The notes under the pieces were generated by a model. That model was not told the DNA's origin and did not search any database. It saw nothing but the letters and a program-made list of their open reading frames with translations. A stretch of DNA of 64,000 nucleotides from Xenophilus arseniciresistens (lineage in GTDB: Bacteria; Pseudomonadota; Gammaproteobacteria; Burkholderiales; Burkholderiaceae_C): the NCBI RefSeq assembly GCF_028023875.1, contig NZ_JAQIPB010000009.1, positions 124,001 through 188,000 on the forward strand, given 5' to 3'. The translations under genes were made by a program, and so were the position numbers. Below, piece after piece: positions 28,239 to 36,568 of the stretch (its first letter is position 1; every line of letters starts with the position of its first letter).

Positions 28239-28712
28239 CTATTCGGCCAGCGTCTGGGCCAGCACCATCAGGGCGCCCACGCCCAGCGCGCCGCCCGACA
28301 GCGCGCCGTTGTTGCGACCCGGCGCGCGCGGTGCGGCCTCGGCGGAGCCGGACTGCACGGGCTCCAGCACCGCACCCACCTTGGGCCGGCGCAGGTCGAT
28401 GACACGCGCCGCCCCATGGGCCAGCAGGAGCTGCTGCGTGAGCACCAGCAGCGGGCCTTGCGCCAGCACGGCAGTGAACTCGGCGCCGTCCGCCTGCAGC
28501 GCGGGCGCCAGCGTCTCCTGCAGCCGCGCGAACCACTTCACGCGCCAGTTCTCGCGCGCGCTGTGGCTGACCCACTTGCTGATGCGGCTGGTCATGCGCG
28601 GCGCGCAGGCGGCCAGCACCCAGTGCGTGGGCCGCAGGCCCGAGGCGCGCAGCTGTTCAAGCTGCCCCAGCGCATGGGTCGCATCGTCCACATAGAGGAT
28701 CACTCGTTCCAT
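28239..28712 (-). CDS. Conserved hypothetical protein
   Basis: About 157 residues from the ATG at 28712, which has AAGGA six bases upstream. The N-terminus MERVILYVDDATHALGQL resembles the first beta-strand of universal-stress/Rossmann-type proteins, and THWVLAACAPRMTSRISKW follows. Residues 95-115 include VIDLRRPKVGAVL. A Ser/Ala/Pro linker and a short hydrophobic helix (GGALGVGALMVLA) end the protein. I do not recognise a family; a stress-related nucleotide-binding fold with a membrane-associated tail is a guess. Confidence 0.7.
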   Translation of the reverse strand: MERVILYVDDATHALGQLEQLRASGLRPTHWVLAACAPRMTSRISKWVSHSARENWRVKWFARLQETLAPALQADGAEFTAVLAQGPLLVLTQQLLLAHGAARVIDLRRPKVGAVLEPVQSGSAEAAPRAPGRNNGALSGGALGVGALMVLAQTLAE

Positions 28713-28734
28713 CGGAATCCTTGTCAAGGCGGCG

Positions 28735-28770
28735 TTTTTCATCTTGGGAAGGCCCCGCGATGAAAAAACG
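28735..28770. repeat. 36-bp dispersed inverted-repeat element, copy 2
   Basis: TTTTTCATC (28735-28743) and GATGAAAAA (28759-28767) flank a GC-rich centre. It matches copy 1 at 14420-14455 at 33 of 36 bases and abuts the terC terminator, providing its T tract on the minus strand. Confidence 0.8.
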
Positions 28771-28800
28771 GCACCCCTGCACTGTGAGGCAAGGGTGCCG
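28763..28800 (-). terminator. Intrinsic terminator of the terC gene
   Basis: CGGCACCC (28769-28776) pairs with GGGTGCCG (28793-28800). Read on the minus strand the hairpin is followed by six T residues (28768-28763), which belong to the dispersed repeat. Confidence 0.88.
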
Positions 28801-28813
28801 TCTGCTCAGCCGA

Positions 28814-29566
28814 TCAACCGTGCGCTGCGGCGGGCTTCTTGCGCGAAGCGAAGAACTTGCCCAGCGCCAGCACCAGCAGGGCGCCAAGGATGTGCGAGAC
28901 CCAGTAGGTGGTCGTGGAGATCACGGCCATGCCCTTCTCGTCCATCGTGCCGAACTTGGGCAGGAAGGTCCACTTGTCGGGGTTGACGAAGGCCGGGTCG
29001 GTGACCAGCATGCCACCGGCGATCCAGCCCAGCAGCATGCCTCCCAGCGTGATGATCAGCGGGAAGCGCTCCATGAGCTTGATGACCAGCTGGCTGCCCC
29101 AGACGATGATCGGGATGGAGATCAGCAGGCCCAGGATCACCAGCAGCAGCGAATGCTCGCCCGCATTCTGCGCGGCGCCGGCGATGGCGATCACGTTGTC
29201 CACGCTCATCACCAGGTCGGCCACGATGATGGTCTTGATGGCCGCGAACAGCTTGTCGCTGCCCTGGATGTCGCCATGCCCCTCTTCCTCGGGCACCAGC
29301 AGCTTCACGCCGATCCAGATCAGCAGGATCGCGCCCACGAACTTCAGGAAGGGCACCATGAGCAGCGTCATCGCGAAGGCGATGAGGATCACCCGCAGGA
29401 CGATGGCGCCGGCGGTGCCGAAGATGATGCCCTTCTTGCGCTGCTCGGGCGGCAGCTTGCGGCAGGCCAGCGCGATCACGACCGCGTTGTCCCCGCCCAG
29501 CAGGATGTCGATGATGATGATCTGGCCGAGTGCGACCCAGAACGCGGGAGAAGTCAGGAAATCCAT
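28814..29566 (-). CDS. TerC family membrane protein, probable manganese exporter
   Basis: A 250-residue inner-membrane protein with seven or more helices. The paired acidic motifs ILLGGDNAVVIAL (near residue 22) and LVMSVDNVIAIAG are the metal-binding signature of TerC/Alx proteins. Family members such as Alx and YceF/MeeY export Mn2+ and help load secreted metalloproteins. This fits the yybP-ykoY manganese riboswitch in its leader. A GAGGA site precedes the ATG. Function is inferred from family plus the riboswitch. Confidence 0.93.
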   Translation of the reverse strand: MDFLTSPAFWVALGQIIIIDILLGGDNAVVIALACRKLPPEQRKKGIIFGTAGAIVLRVILIAFAMTLLMVPFLKFVGAILLIWIGVKLLVPEEEGHGDIQGSDKLFAAIKTIIVADLVMSVDNVIAIAGAAQNAGEHSLLLVILGLLISIPIIVWGSQLVIKLMERFPLIITLGGMLLGWIAGGMLVTDPAFVNPDKWTFLPKFGTMDEKGMAVISTTTYWVSHILGALLVLALGKFFASRKKPAAAHG

Positions 29567-29724
29567 AGAATCCTCAGTTTCTTGTCATGAATGGGAACGT
29601 GGCACCCCGCCACATTCCAGCTTGACCGCCCGCTGAGGAGGATCGAGGACATTCGTTGGCCGCACACGACTGCGTCATGCGCGAAACGAAACCACGGCCT
29701 TGATCTGCCCGCAGGTGGGCCTAT

Positions 29725-29895
29725 CAAAGGTCTTGCTCGGCCCCTGTTCTGCTGTTTGCCGTGGTGGCCAACGCAAGTCAGGTACCCCGGTCCGCCGGAA
29801 GCTCGCGCTTCGTACTGACGACGGACCAACAGCCTCTGGCCAGGCACGGCAGCAGGGCCGCCATGCAAAACCGGGCTGGGGCTACTCCCCCTCGA
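29725..29895 (-). ncRNA. yybP-ykoY manganese riboswitch
   Basis: On the minus strand, GGGGAGTAGC (29890-29881) and GCAAGACC (29736-29729) are the two hallmark conserved blocks of the yybP-ykoY aptamer. Between them GTCAG pairs with CTGAC, GGTCCG with CGGACC, and GAAGC closes a GCGA loop with GCTTC. The 3' block lies about 160 nt before the terC-family start. The class senses Mn2+ and turns on Mn efflux genes. The expression platform downstream (CCTTTGAT against ATCAAGG) could refold, but I cannot decide between translational and transcriptional control. Confidence 0.9.
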
Positions 29896-30045
29896 GAGCG
29901 CCGATTGGACCACATCGGGCAAGTCGCGCGCAAGACATCTGCGGCTGCAAGCAAACCCGTCGGTGGCCGACACCGGCGCATGACGGCAGGCGGCTAAGAT
30001 CGCCGCCCCGCATTTGCATGCGTTTTTCCATCGTGTCTCGCTTTC

Positions 30046-30498
30046 ATGGCCGGCATCCACATCACTGACATCGAAGCCGCCATCAACTTCTGGCGCGAGC
30101 GCAAGCCATCGCCCGACGGCGTGACGCTGGCGCCCGAAGTCCGCGCGCTCGCGGAAGTCTATGCATTGATGGTTTTCTACCGCGAGGACGAGGTGGAGGA
30201 CCAGGGCTTCCCGCCCGCGGCCTGGCAGGCCTGGATGGCCTGGTACGAAAGCACGCCCGACACGCCCTGCATCGCCATCTGCTCGACCAGCCAGGGCGAC
30301 GACCAGTGCAAGGGCTGCGGGCGCAATTTTGACGAAGTGCAGCACTGGCCCTCGATGAGCCCGGCGGAAAAGCGCCAGACCTGGCGCCGCATCACGATGG
30401 AAGACACGGCCTGGCGCTTCAACCGCTATGCGGAACGTGCGCGCGAAGCCACGCCGGCCGCCGAGCCTGCGCCAGACGACACGCCACCCCAGCCCTGA
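30046..30498 (+). CDS. DUF3717-DUF1289 protein
   Basis: A 150-residue protein made of two small families. Residues about 3-50 (IHITDIEAAINFWR) match DUF3717, a helical domain I associate with Burkholderiales. Residues about 75-125 match DUF1289, with cysteines in TPCIAICSTS and QCKGCGRNFDEV and the tail MSPAEKRQTWRRI; DUF1289 proteins may bind an iron-sulfur cluster or zinc. A Pro/Ala tail ends it. Function is unknown. A DUF2007 gene starts 33 bp downstream. Confidence 0.88.
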   Translation: MAGIHITDIEAAINFWRERKPSPDGVTLAPEVRALAEVYALMVFYREDEVEDQGFPPAAWQAWMAWYESTPDTPCIAICSTSQGDDQCKGCGRNFDEVQHWPSMSPAEKRQTWRRITMEDTAWRFNRYAERAREATPAAEPAPDDTPPQP

Positions 30499-30531
30499 GC
30501 GGGCGCCCACATTCACGATCCACCGACTGCC

Positions 30532-30858
30532 ATGCAGCGCCTGGCCCAAGCCCCGAACCTGGCCCTGGCCACGCTGTGGGCCGACGCGCTGCGGGCGCAG
30601 GGCATCGGCGCCAGCGTGCAGCGTGAATTCCTCGGCGCCGCCGTCGGCCATCTACCGCCCGACCAGTGCCTGCCCGAAGTGTGGATCGACGACCAGGCGC
30701 AACAGGCACGCGCCCTGGCATTTCTGGACGCGCTGCGCTCGCCGCCGCAACGCCTGTGGCATTGCAGTTGCGGCGAACGCATTGAGGGTGGTTTTGAGCA
30801 GTGCTGGCAGTGTGGGCGGCTGATGCCGGGGTCGGGGTCTGACACACCTGAGCGCTGA
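30532..30858 (+). CDS. DUF2007-like protein with C-terminal zinc ribbon
   Basis: A 108-residue protein. The N-terminal 70 residues (ALATLWADALRAQGIGASVQ, then EVWIDDQAQQARALAFLDAL) follow the DUF2007 pattern, a small ferredoxin-like domain called a putative signal-transducing protein. The C-terminus has CSCGERIEGGFEQCWQCG, four cysteines in CxC...CxxC spacing that would hold one zinc. Probably cotranscribed with the DUF1289 gene 33 bp upstream. No role is established. Confidence 0.85.
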   Translation: MQRLAQAPNLALATLWADALRAQGIGASVQREFLGAAVGHLPPDQCLPEVWIDDQAQQARALAFLDALRSPPQRLWHCSCGERIEGGFEQCWQCGRLMPGSGSDTPER

Positions 30859-31142
30859 TCCAGCTCCTGCCCAGCGCAGTCAGCCAAGGCGGGTGCTGAA
30901 GGGCGGCATCCATCCAGCATATTTCGGGCGGCCTAAATCCAAAATCACGGATGCTTTTGGCGATTGTGCAGGGCATCACAGGCAGCTGCGTTGACTTAGG
31001 CCGTGGGGGCTGCCCTGGATGCGTTGGACTAAATCTAGCTAGGCAGCGGCCCACGGGCCATATCGCACGCCAATCTGATCATTGCGGTCTGACAAAGTGC
31101 TGAGCCGATCGGCCCGCTTCGCGGCGCTTGGGCCAGTTCGCC
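30859..31142. other. Gene-free stretch, lower GC
   Basis: About 284 bp without a supported gene and visibly more AT-rich than its surroundings. It holds an imperfect inverted repeat (GGCCGTGGGGGCTGCC near 31001-31016 against GGCAGCGGCCCACGG near 31041-31055) and, at 31111-31134, a hairpin GGCCC...GGGCC enclosing CCGCTTCGCGG. The second may end the minus-strand gene at 31143. Origin is unclear. Confidence 0.5.
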
Positions 31143-31400
31143 TCAGTCCGGCACGAACCTCGTATTGAACCTCCCCACATCCGCCTCATCCTCCAGCGTC
31201 ACCAGTTGCCCCATCTTCCCGTCCGACAACCGGCAGGCGGCAAAAAGGCTGTAGCGGCCCTTGAGGTCGTAGCTGGGCAGGTCGATCAGCGCATAGGGCT
31301 GCGGCACGAACACCTGGTGTTCGAACACGATGCGGTGCTCGTTGCGCGGCGAGGGGAAGAGCTTGTAGTCGGCGGTGTCGAAGGAGCGTGCGGTGGCCAT
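31143..31400 (-). CDS. Small conserved hypothetical protein
   Basis: An 85-residue protein from an ATG at 31400: MATARSFDTADYKLFPSPRN..., with VFEHQVFVPQPYALIDLPSY and a C-terminal EADVGRFNTRFVPD. The composition, with few rare residues and many aromatic and polar ones, looks like a real beta-rich protein, not a shadow. No ribosome site is obvious. I do not recognise a family. It is divergent from glcD and could share regulation with it. Confidence 0.6.
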   Translation of the reverse strand: MATARSFDTADYKLFPSPRNEHRIVFEHQVFVPQPYALIDLPSYDLKGRYSLFAACRLSDGKMGQLVTLEDEADVGRFNTRFVPD

Positions 31401-31447
31401 GGCGGCATTGTCGCGGGCGCAGCCGCTTCAGCTTTGCTCAACAGCCC

Positions 31448-31462
31448 TTGAAGAATCTTCAA
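31448..31462. promoter_or_regulatory. 15-bp perfect palindrome upstream of glcD
   Basis: TTGAAGA and TCTTCAA flank one central A, 135 bp upstream of glcD and 48 bp upstream of the divergent small gene. A perfect AT-rich palindrome here is a candidate operator for a regulator of glycolate use. No regulator gene is adjacent. Confidence 0.45.
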
Positions 31463-31596
31463 ACCGCGGCCCGCGCCCAGCGCCTACAGTGCCGCACCCC
31501 TTCGCGACAGGCGCGCGGGGGCGGGGCCGTGCCATCATGGCGGCCCATGGGCCGGGCTCGGGGGTTGCCCCGCACCGGCCGCAGGAGACTCCCCCG

Positions 31597-33108
31597 ATGA
31601 ACGCCCCAGAATCCCCCACGCAGGCCCAGGCCCTGCAGCGCGCCGATCGCGCGGCCCGGCAGGCCGAGGTGGTGCGCGCCTTGCAGGCGCACCTGCCCGC
31701 GCATGCGCTGCTCTGGCATGCCGAAGACACCGTGCCCTATGAGTGCGACGGCCTGACGGCCTACCGCCAGCGGCCGCTGGTGGTGGCCCTGCCCGAGAAC
31801 GAGGCCCAGGTCGCGGCGGCGCTCAAGGCCTGCCATGCGCTGGGCGTGCCGGTGGTGGCGCGCGGCGCGGGCACGGGGCTTTCGGGCGGCGCCATGCCGC
31901 ACGAGCTGGGCGTGACCTTGTCGCTGGCCAAGTTCAACAAGATCCTCGAGGTCGATCCGGTGTCGCGCACGGCCACGGTGCAGTGCGGCGTGCGCAACCT
32001 GGCCATCAGCGAGGCCGCGGCGCCCTACAACCTGTATTACGCGCCCGATCCGTCGAGCCAGATCGCCTGCACCATCGGCGGCAACGTGGCCGAGAACTCG
32101 GGCGGCGTGCACTGCCTCAAGTACGGCCTGACCCTGCACAACGTGATGCGCGTGCGCGGCTTCACGGCCGAGGGCGAGCCGGTGGAGTTCGGCAGCAACG
32201 CGCTGGACTGCGCGGGGCTGGACCTGCTGGCGCTGGTGATCGGCAGCGAAGGCATGCTGGCCGTGACCACCGAGGTCACCGTCCGCCTGGTGCCCAAGCC
32301 GCAGCTGGCGCGCTGCATCATGGCCAGCTTCGACGACGTGCGCAAAGCCGGCGATGCGGTGGCGGCAGTGGTGGCGGCCGGCATCATCCCGGCCGGGCTG
32401 GAGATGATGGACAAGCCCATGACCGCGGCGGTGGAAGACTTCGTGCATGCGGGCTACGACCTGAATGCCGAGGCCATCCTTTTGTGCGAATCGGACGGCA
32501 CGCCCGAAGAGGTGGAGGAAGAGATCGGCCGCATGAGCGCCGTGCTGCGCGGCTGCGGCGCCACGGCCATCGCCGTGAGCGAAAGCGAGGAAGAGCGCCT
32601 GCGCTTCTGGAGCGGGCGCAAGAACGCGTTTCCTGCGTCGGGCCGCATCAGCCCCGACTACATGTGCCTCGATTCGACCATCCCGCGCAAGCGCCTGGCC
32701 GACATCCTGCTGGCCATCCAGCAGATGGAGAAGAAGTACGGCCTGCGCTGCTGCAACGTCTTCCACGCGGGCGACGGCAACCTGCATCCGCTGGTGCTGT
32801 TCGACGCCAACGACCCCGACGAGCTGCACCGCTGCGAGCTGTTCGGCGCGGACATCCTGGAAACCAGCGTGGCCATGGGCGGCACCGTGAGCGGCGAGCA
32901 TGGCGTGGGCGTGGAAAAGCTCAACAGCATGTGCGTGCAGTTCACGGCCGAAGAGAACGCGCAGATGTTCGGCATCAAGGCCGCCTTCGACCCTGCCGGC
33001 GGCCTGAACCCCGGCAAGGTGATTCCCACGCTGCAGCGCTGCGCCGAATACGGCAAGCAGGTGGTGCGCGGCGGCGTGCTGCCGCATTCCGACCTTCCTC
33101 GTTTTTGA
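31597..33108 (+). CDS. glcD: Glycolate oxidase subunit GlcD (FAD-linked oxidase)
   Basis: A 503-residue flavoprotein subunit of membrane-bound glycolate oxidase, which converts glycolate to glyoxylate and passes electrons through GlcF to the quinone pool. The FAD-binding PCMH domain has VVARGAGTGLSGGAMP near residue 90. The C-terminal FAD-oxidase domain has FHAGDGNLHPLV and SGEHGVGVEK. CAGGAGA precedes the ATG at 31597; the frame is open to 31375 but that part is not GlcD. First gene of glcD-glcE-DUF1275-glcF, with glcE 10 bp downstream. Confidence 0.95.
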   Translation: MNAPESPTQAQALQRADRAARQAEVVRALQAHLPAHALLWHAEDTVPYECDGLTAYRQRPLVVALPENEAQVAAALKACHALGVPVVARGAGTGLSGGAMPHELGVTLSLAKFNKILEVDPVSRTATVQCGVRNLAISEAAAPYNLYYAPDPSSQIACTIGGNVAENSGGVHCLKYGLTLHNVMRVRGFTAEGEPVEFGSNALDCAGLDLLALVIGSEGMLAVTTEVTVRLVPKPQLARCIMASFDDVRKAGDAVAAVVAAGIIPAGLEMMDKPMTAAVEDFVHAGYDLNAEAILLCESDGTPEEVEEEIGRMSAVLRGCGATAIAVSESEEERLRFWSGRKNAFPASGRISPDYMCLDSTIPRKRLADILLAIQQMEKKYGLRCCNVFHAGDGNLHPLVLFDANDPDELHRCELFGADILETSVAMGGTVSGEHGVGVEKLNSMCVQFTAEENAQMFGIKAAFDPAGGLNPGKVIPTLQRCAEYGKQVVRGGVLPHSDLPRF

Positions 33109-33118
33109 GCACCACGCG

Positions 33119-34267
33119 ATGCTGAATCACTACATCGACCGCATCCGCGCCGCGGGCGCTGACGGCACGCCGCTCGTCATCCGCGGCGGCGGCAGCAAGG
33201 ATTTCTATGGCGAACCCGTGACGGCAGGCGCGCTGCTGGACACGCGCGCGCTCACGGGCGTGCTGAGCTACGAGCCCAGCGAGCTGGTGGTTACCGTGCG
33301 CGCGGGCACGCCGCTGGCTGAGCTCGAAGCCGTGCTCGCGCAGCAGAACCAGTGCCTGCCCTTCGAGCCGCCGCACTTCGCGTGGCAGGGCGAAGGCGCC
33401 GTTGCAACCGTGGGAGGCATGGTGGCGGCGGGCCTGTCGGGCCCCGCGCGCGCCAGCGTGGGCTGCGTGCGCGACTACGTGCTGGGCGCGGGCCTGATCA
33501 ACGGCCGCGGCGAGCACCTGCAGTTCGGCGGCCAGGTGATGAAGAACGTGGCGGGCTACGACGTCTCGCGCGTGCTCGCGGGCTCGCTGGGCACGCTGGG
33601 CCTGATCACCGAGCTGAGCCTGAAGGTGCTGCCGCTGGCGCCGGCCGAGGCCACGCTGGAGTTCCACTGCACGCAGAGCGAGGCACTGGCGCAGGTCAAC
33701 GCCTGGGGCGGCCAGCCGCTGCCGCTCAATGCCAGCGCCTGGATCGCCGACCCCGGCTCCACGGGCGGGCAGGGCGTGCTCTGGCTGCGCCTGCGCGGCG
33801 CGGTGGCGGCCGTCGAATCGGCCTGCCGCCTGCTGGCCGGCCAGGGCGGCAGCCTGCGCGCGGCGGACCAGGCCCAGCCCGTGTGGTCGGCGCTGCGCGA
33901 TCAGCGCCTGCCCTTCTTCACCGACGCGGTGGCACGCGCGCAGGCGCTGTGGCGCGTGTCGGTGCCGCAGACGGCGCCCGTGCTGGCGCTGCCCGGCCAG
34001 CCGCTGGTGGAATGGCATGGCGGCCTGCGCTGGTACGCGCTGGGCCTTGACCAGGCCGAGGCAGTGCGGGCCGCGGCGCGCGCCGTGGGCGGCCATGCCA
34101 CGCTGTTCATGGCGCCGCCCGGGGCCGCCCAGGAGGGCGCCGCGCCGCCGCGCTTCGACGCGCTGAGCGCGCCGCTGGCGCGCATCCACGAAGGGCTGCG
34201 CCGCAGCTTCGACCCTGCCGGCATCTTCAACCCCGGCCGGCAGCACGCCGTGGTCGCCACGGCCTGA
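33119..34267 (+). CDS. glcE: Glycolate oxidase subunit GlcE
   Basis: A 382-residue second FAD-binding subunit, related to the N-terminal part of GlcD. It has IRGGGSKDFYG at residue 21, then VGGMVAAGLSGPARASVG and VMKNVAGYDVSRVLAGS, the GlcE flavin-binding signatures. The C-terminal region ends GIFNPGRQHA. It sits 10 bp after glcD and 9 bp before the DUF1275 gene, so it is in one operon. GlcE alone is inactive; it works in the GlcDEF complex. Confidence 0.94.
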   Translation: MLNHYIDRIRAAGADGTPLVIRGGGSKDFYGEPVTAGALLDTRALTGVLSYEPSELVVTVRAGTPLAELEAVLAQQNQCLPFEPPHFAWQGEGAVATVGGMVAAGLSGPARASVGCVRDYVLGAGLINGRGEHLQFGGQVMKNVAGYDVSRVLAGSLGTLGLITELSLKVLPLAPAEATLEFHCTQSEALAQVNAWGGQPLPLNASAWIADPGSTGGQGVLWLRLRGAVAAVESACRLLAGQGGSLRAADQAQPVWSALRDQRLPFFTDAVARAQALWRVSVPQTAPVLALPGQPLVEWHGGLRWYALGLDQAEAVRAAARAVGGHATLFMAPPGAAQEGAAPPRFDALSAPLARIHEGLRRSFDPAGIFNPGRQHAVVATA

Positions 34268-34276
34268 GGACGCGCC

Positions 34277-35152
34277 ATGCGCCGGCTGCGCCTGCTCACC
34301 GGCCGTCATCGCCAGGCGGCGTCCGACCGCACGCTGGGCCTGCTGCTGGCCTTCAATGCGGGCGCCCTCAACGCGGGCGGCTTCCTGGTGCTGCACATGT
34401 ACACCTCGCACATGACCGGCTTCACCTCGCAGCTGGCCGATGCGCTGGTGCTGGGCAACGCCACGCTGCTGCTCAATGCGATGGGCGCCATCCTGGCCTT
34501 CGTGGGCGGCGCGGCGGTGTCGGCCATGCAGATCAACTGGGGGCGCCAGCACCGGCTGCGGCACCCCTATGCGCTGCCGCTGCTGCTGGAAGCGGCGCTC
34601 ATGCTGCCCTTCGGCCTGATGGGCGCCATCACGCTGGGCTGGCACACCCCCTTCGCGGTGCCACTCACGGTGCTGCTGCTGTCCTTCATGATGGGCCTGC
34701 AGAACGCGCTGGCGTCCAAGCTCACGGGCGGCCGGGTGCGCACCACGCACATGACGGGCAACCTCACCGACCTGGGCATCGAGCTGGGCAAGATGCTGTA
34801 CTGGAACCGGCGCGGCCGCGCATCGTCGTCATCAACAACAACGACGGCAGCGGCGGCGCCCGTGCGCCACAACAGCCAGCGGCTGCGCCTGTTCGGCGGC
34901 CTGGTGCTGATGTTCGTGGCCGGCGGTCTGGCGGGTGCGGCCGGCTTCAAGTGGCTGGGCTTCATCTGCGTGCTGCCCCTGGCGGCGCTGCTGCTGGCGC
35001 TTTCGCTGCCGCCCTTCCTGGACGACATGCGCCGGTCGCGCGAGCTGCGCGAGCGGCTCCAAGGCCTTGCGGTGCGCCTGCACCTGCGGCCACAGGCCGC
35101 CTCCCATGACCACGACAAGGCGCAGTCCGCTGCGCCCCCGGCATCCCCCTGA
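34277..35152 (+). CDS. DUF1275 (YoaK) family membrane protein
   Basis: A 291-residue protein with about six hydrophobic helices, inserted between glcE and glcF. FNAGALNAGGFLVLHMYTSHMTGF and GLQNALASKLTGGRVRTTHMTGNLTDLG are the two signatures of the DUF1275/YoaK family, whose function is not known (a small-molecule transporter or degradation-related membrane protein has been suggested). A homopolymeric linker of serines, threonines and alanines (about residues 178-194) follows. A short basic tail with HDHD ends the protein. TGAGGA precedes the ATG. Confidence 0.9.
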   Translation: MRRLRLLTGRHRQAASDRTLGLLLAFNAGALNAGGFLVLHMYTSHMTGFTSQLADALVLGNATLLLNAMGAILAFVGGAAVSAMQINWGRQHRLRHPYALPLLLEAALMLPFGLMGAITLGWHTPFAVPLTVLLLSFMMGLQNALASKLTGGRVRTTHMTGNLTDLGIELGKMLYWNRRGRASSSSTTTTAAAAPVRHNSQRLRLFGGLVLMFVAGGLAGAAGFKWLGFICVLPLAALLLALSLPPFLDDMRRSRELRERLQGLAVRLHLRPQAASHDHDKAQSAAPPASP

Positions 35153-35199
35153 GCCTGAGCCGCACGCCCAGGCAAGAACATTCAAGCAGCAGCCCCCAC

Positions 35200-36453
35200 A
35201 TGCAGACCGAACTCGCCCCCGAATTCCAAGGCACGCCCGAAGGTGCCGAGGCCGAAGCCATCCTGCGCAAATGCGTGCACTGCGGCTTCTGCACCGCCAC
35301 CTGCCCCACCTACCAGCTGCTGGGCGACGAGCTGGACGGCCCGCGCGGGCGCATCTACCTGATCAAGCAGGTGCTCGAAGGCGCGCAGCCCACGCGCGCC
35401 ACGCAGTTGCACCTGGACCGCTGCCTGACCTGCCGCAACTGCGAAAGCACCTGCCCCAGCGGCGTGCAATACGGGCATCTGGTGGACATCGGCCGCAAGA
35501 TGGTCGACGAGAAGGTGCCGCGCCCGGCCGGTGAAAAGGCGCTGCGCTGGGCGCTCAAGGAAGGCCTGCCTTCGCCGCTGTTCGCGCCCGCGATGAAGCT
35601 GGGCCAGTCGGTGCGCGGCCTGCTGCCGCCCAAGCTCAAGGCCAAGGTGCCGGCGCCGCAGGACGCGGGCCATTGGCCCACGCGCAGCCATGCGCGCAAG
35701 GTGCTGATGCTCGCGGGCTGCGTGCAGCCCAGCATGTCGCCCAACATCAACGCCGCCACTGCGCGCGTGCTCGACGCGGCCGGCATCGAATGCGTGCTGC
35801 CGAAGGCAGCGGGCTGCTGCGGCGCCGTCAAGTTCCACCTCAATGACCAGGAGGGCGGCCTGGCGCAGATGCGCGCCAACATCGACGCCTGGTGGCCCTA
35901 TGTGGAGCGCAGTCACGAAGACGGCGGGGTCGAAGCGCTGGTGATGAACGCCTCGGGCTGCGGCGTCACGGTGCGCGAATACGGCCACATGCTCCAGCAC
36001 GATGCGGCCTACGCGAAGAAGGCCGCGCGCATCAGCGCGATGACGCGCGACATCAGCGAGCTGCTGCCCGAGCTGGTGCCGGCCCTGCAAGCCCGCGTGA
36101 AGGCGCCCGAGGGCGTGATGGCCTACCACCCGCCCTGCACCCTGCAGCACGGGCAGAAGCTGCGCGGCGGGGTCGAGACACACCTGCGTGCGCTGGGCTT
36201 TTCGCTGCAGGTGGCGCAGAGCGAATCGCACCTGTGCTGCGGCTCGGCGGGCACCTATTCGGTGACGCAGCCCGAGCTCTCCTACCAACTGCGCGACCGC
36301 AAGCTGGGCCACCTGAAGCAGCTGCAGCCGGTGCGCATCGCCTCGTCGAACATGGGCTGCATCACGCACCTGCAAAGCGGCACCGAGCTGCCCGTGCGGC
36401 ACTGGGTCGAATGGCTGGACGACGCGCTGCAGCCCGAAGAACCTCATCTCTGA
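35200..36453 (+). CDS. glcF: Glycolate oxidase iron-sulfur subunit GlcF
   Basis: A 417-residue electron-transfer subunit. Two 4Fe-4S clusters are held by Cys25, Cys28, Cys31, Cys35 (CVHCGFCTATCP) and Cys75, Cys78, Cys81, Cys85 (CLTCRNCESTCP). Two CCG domains (GCCGAVKFHL and LCCGSAGTYSV) fill the C-terminal half, as in succinate dehydrogenase-like and heterodisulfide-reductase-like subunits. It lies 47 bp after the DUF1275 gene and completes the GlcDEF complex. Confidence 0.95.
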   Translation: MQTELAPEFQGTPEGAEAEAILRKCVHCGFCTATCPTYQLLGDELDGPRGRIYLIKQVLEGAQPTRATQLHLDRCLTCRNCESTCPSGVQYGHLVDIGRKMVDEKVPRPAGEKALRWALKEGLPSPLFAPAMKLGQSVRGLLPPKLKAKVPAPQDAGHWPTRSHARKVLMLAGCVQPSMSPNINAATARVLDAAGIECVLPKAAGCCGAVKFHLNDQEGGLAQMRANIDAWWPYVERSHEDGGVEALVMNASGCGVTVREYGHMLQHDAAYAKKAARISAMTRDISELLPELVPALQARVKAPEGVMAYHPPCTLQHGQKLRGGVETHLRALGFSLQVAQSESHLCCGSAGTYSVTQPELSYQLRDRKLGHLKQLQPVRIASSNMGCITHLQSGTELPVRHWVEWLDDALQPEEPHL

Positions 36454-36568
36454 GTGTCTTCCGCGCACGGCGCACACCCACCGTCGGCCTGCGACTACAG
36501 CCAGGCCGCAACCCGCCGGCCCACCATGGCAGCTTCCCGGAACGTACAAGCACATTCAAGGAGCCGCC

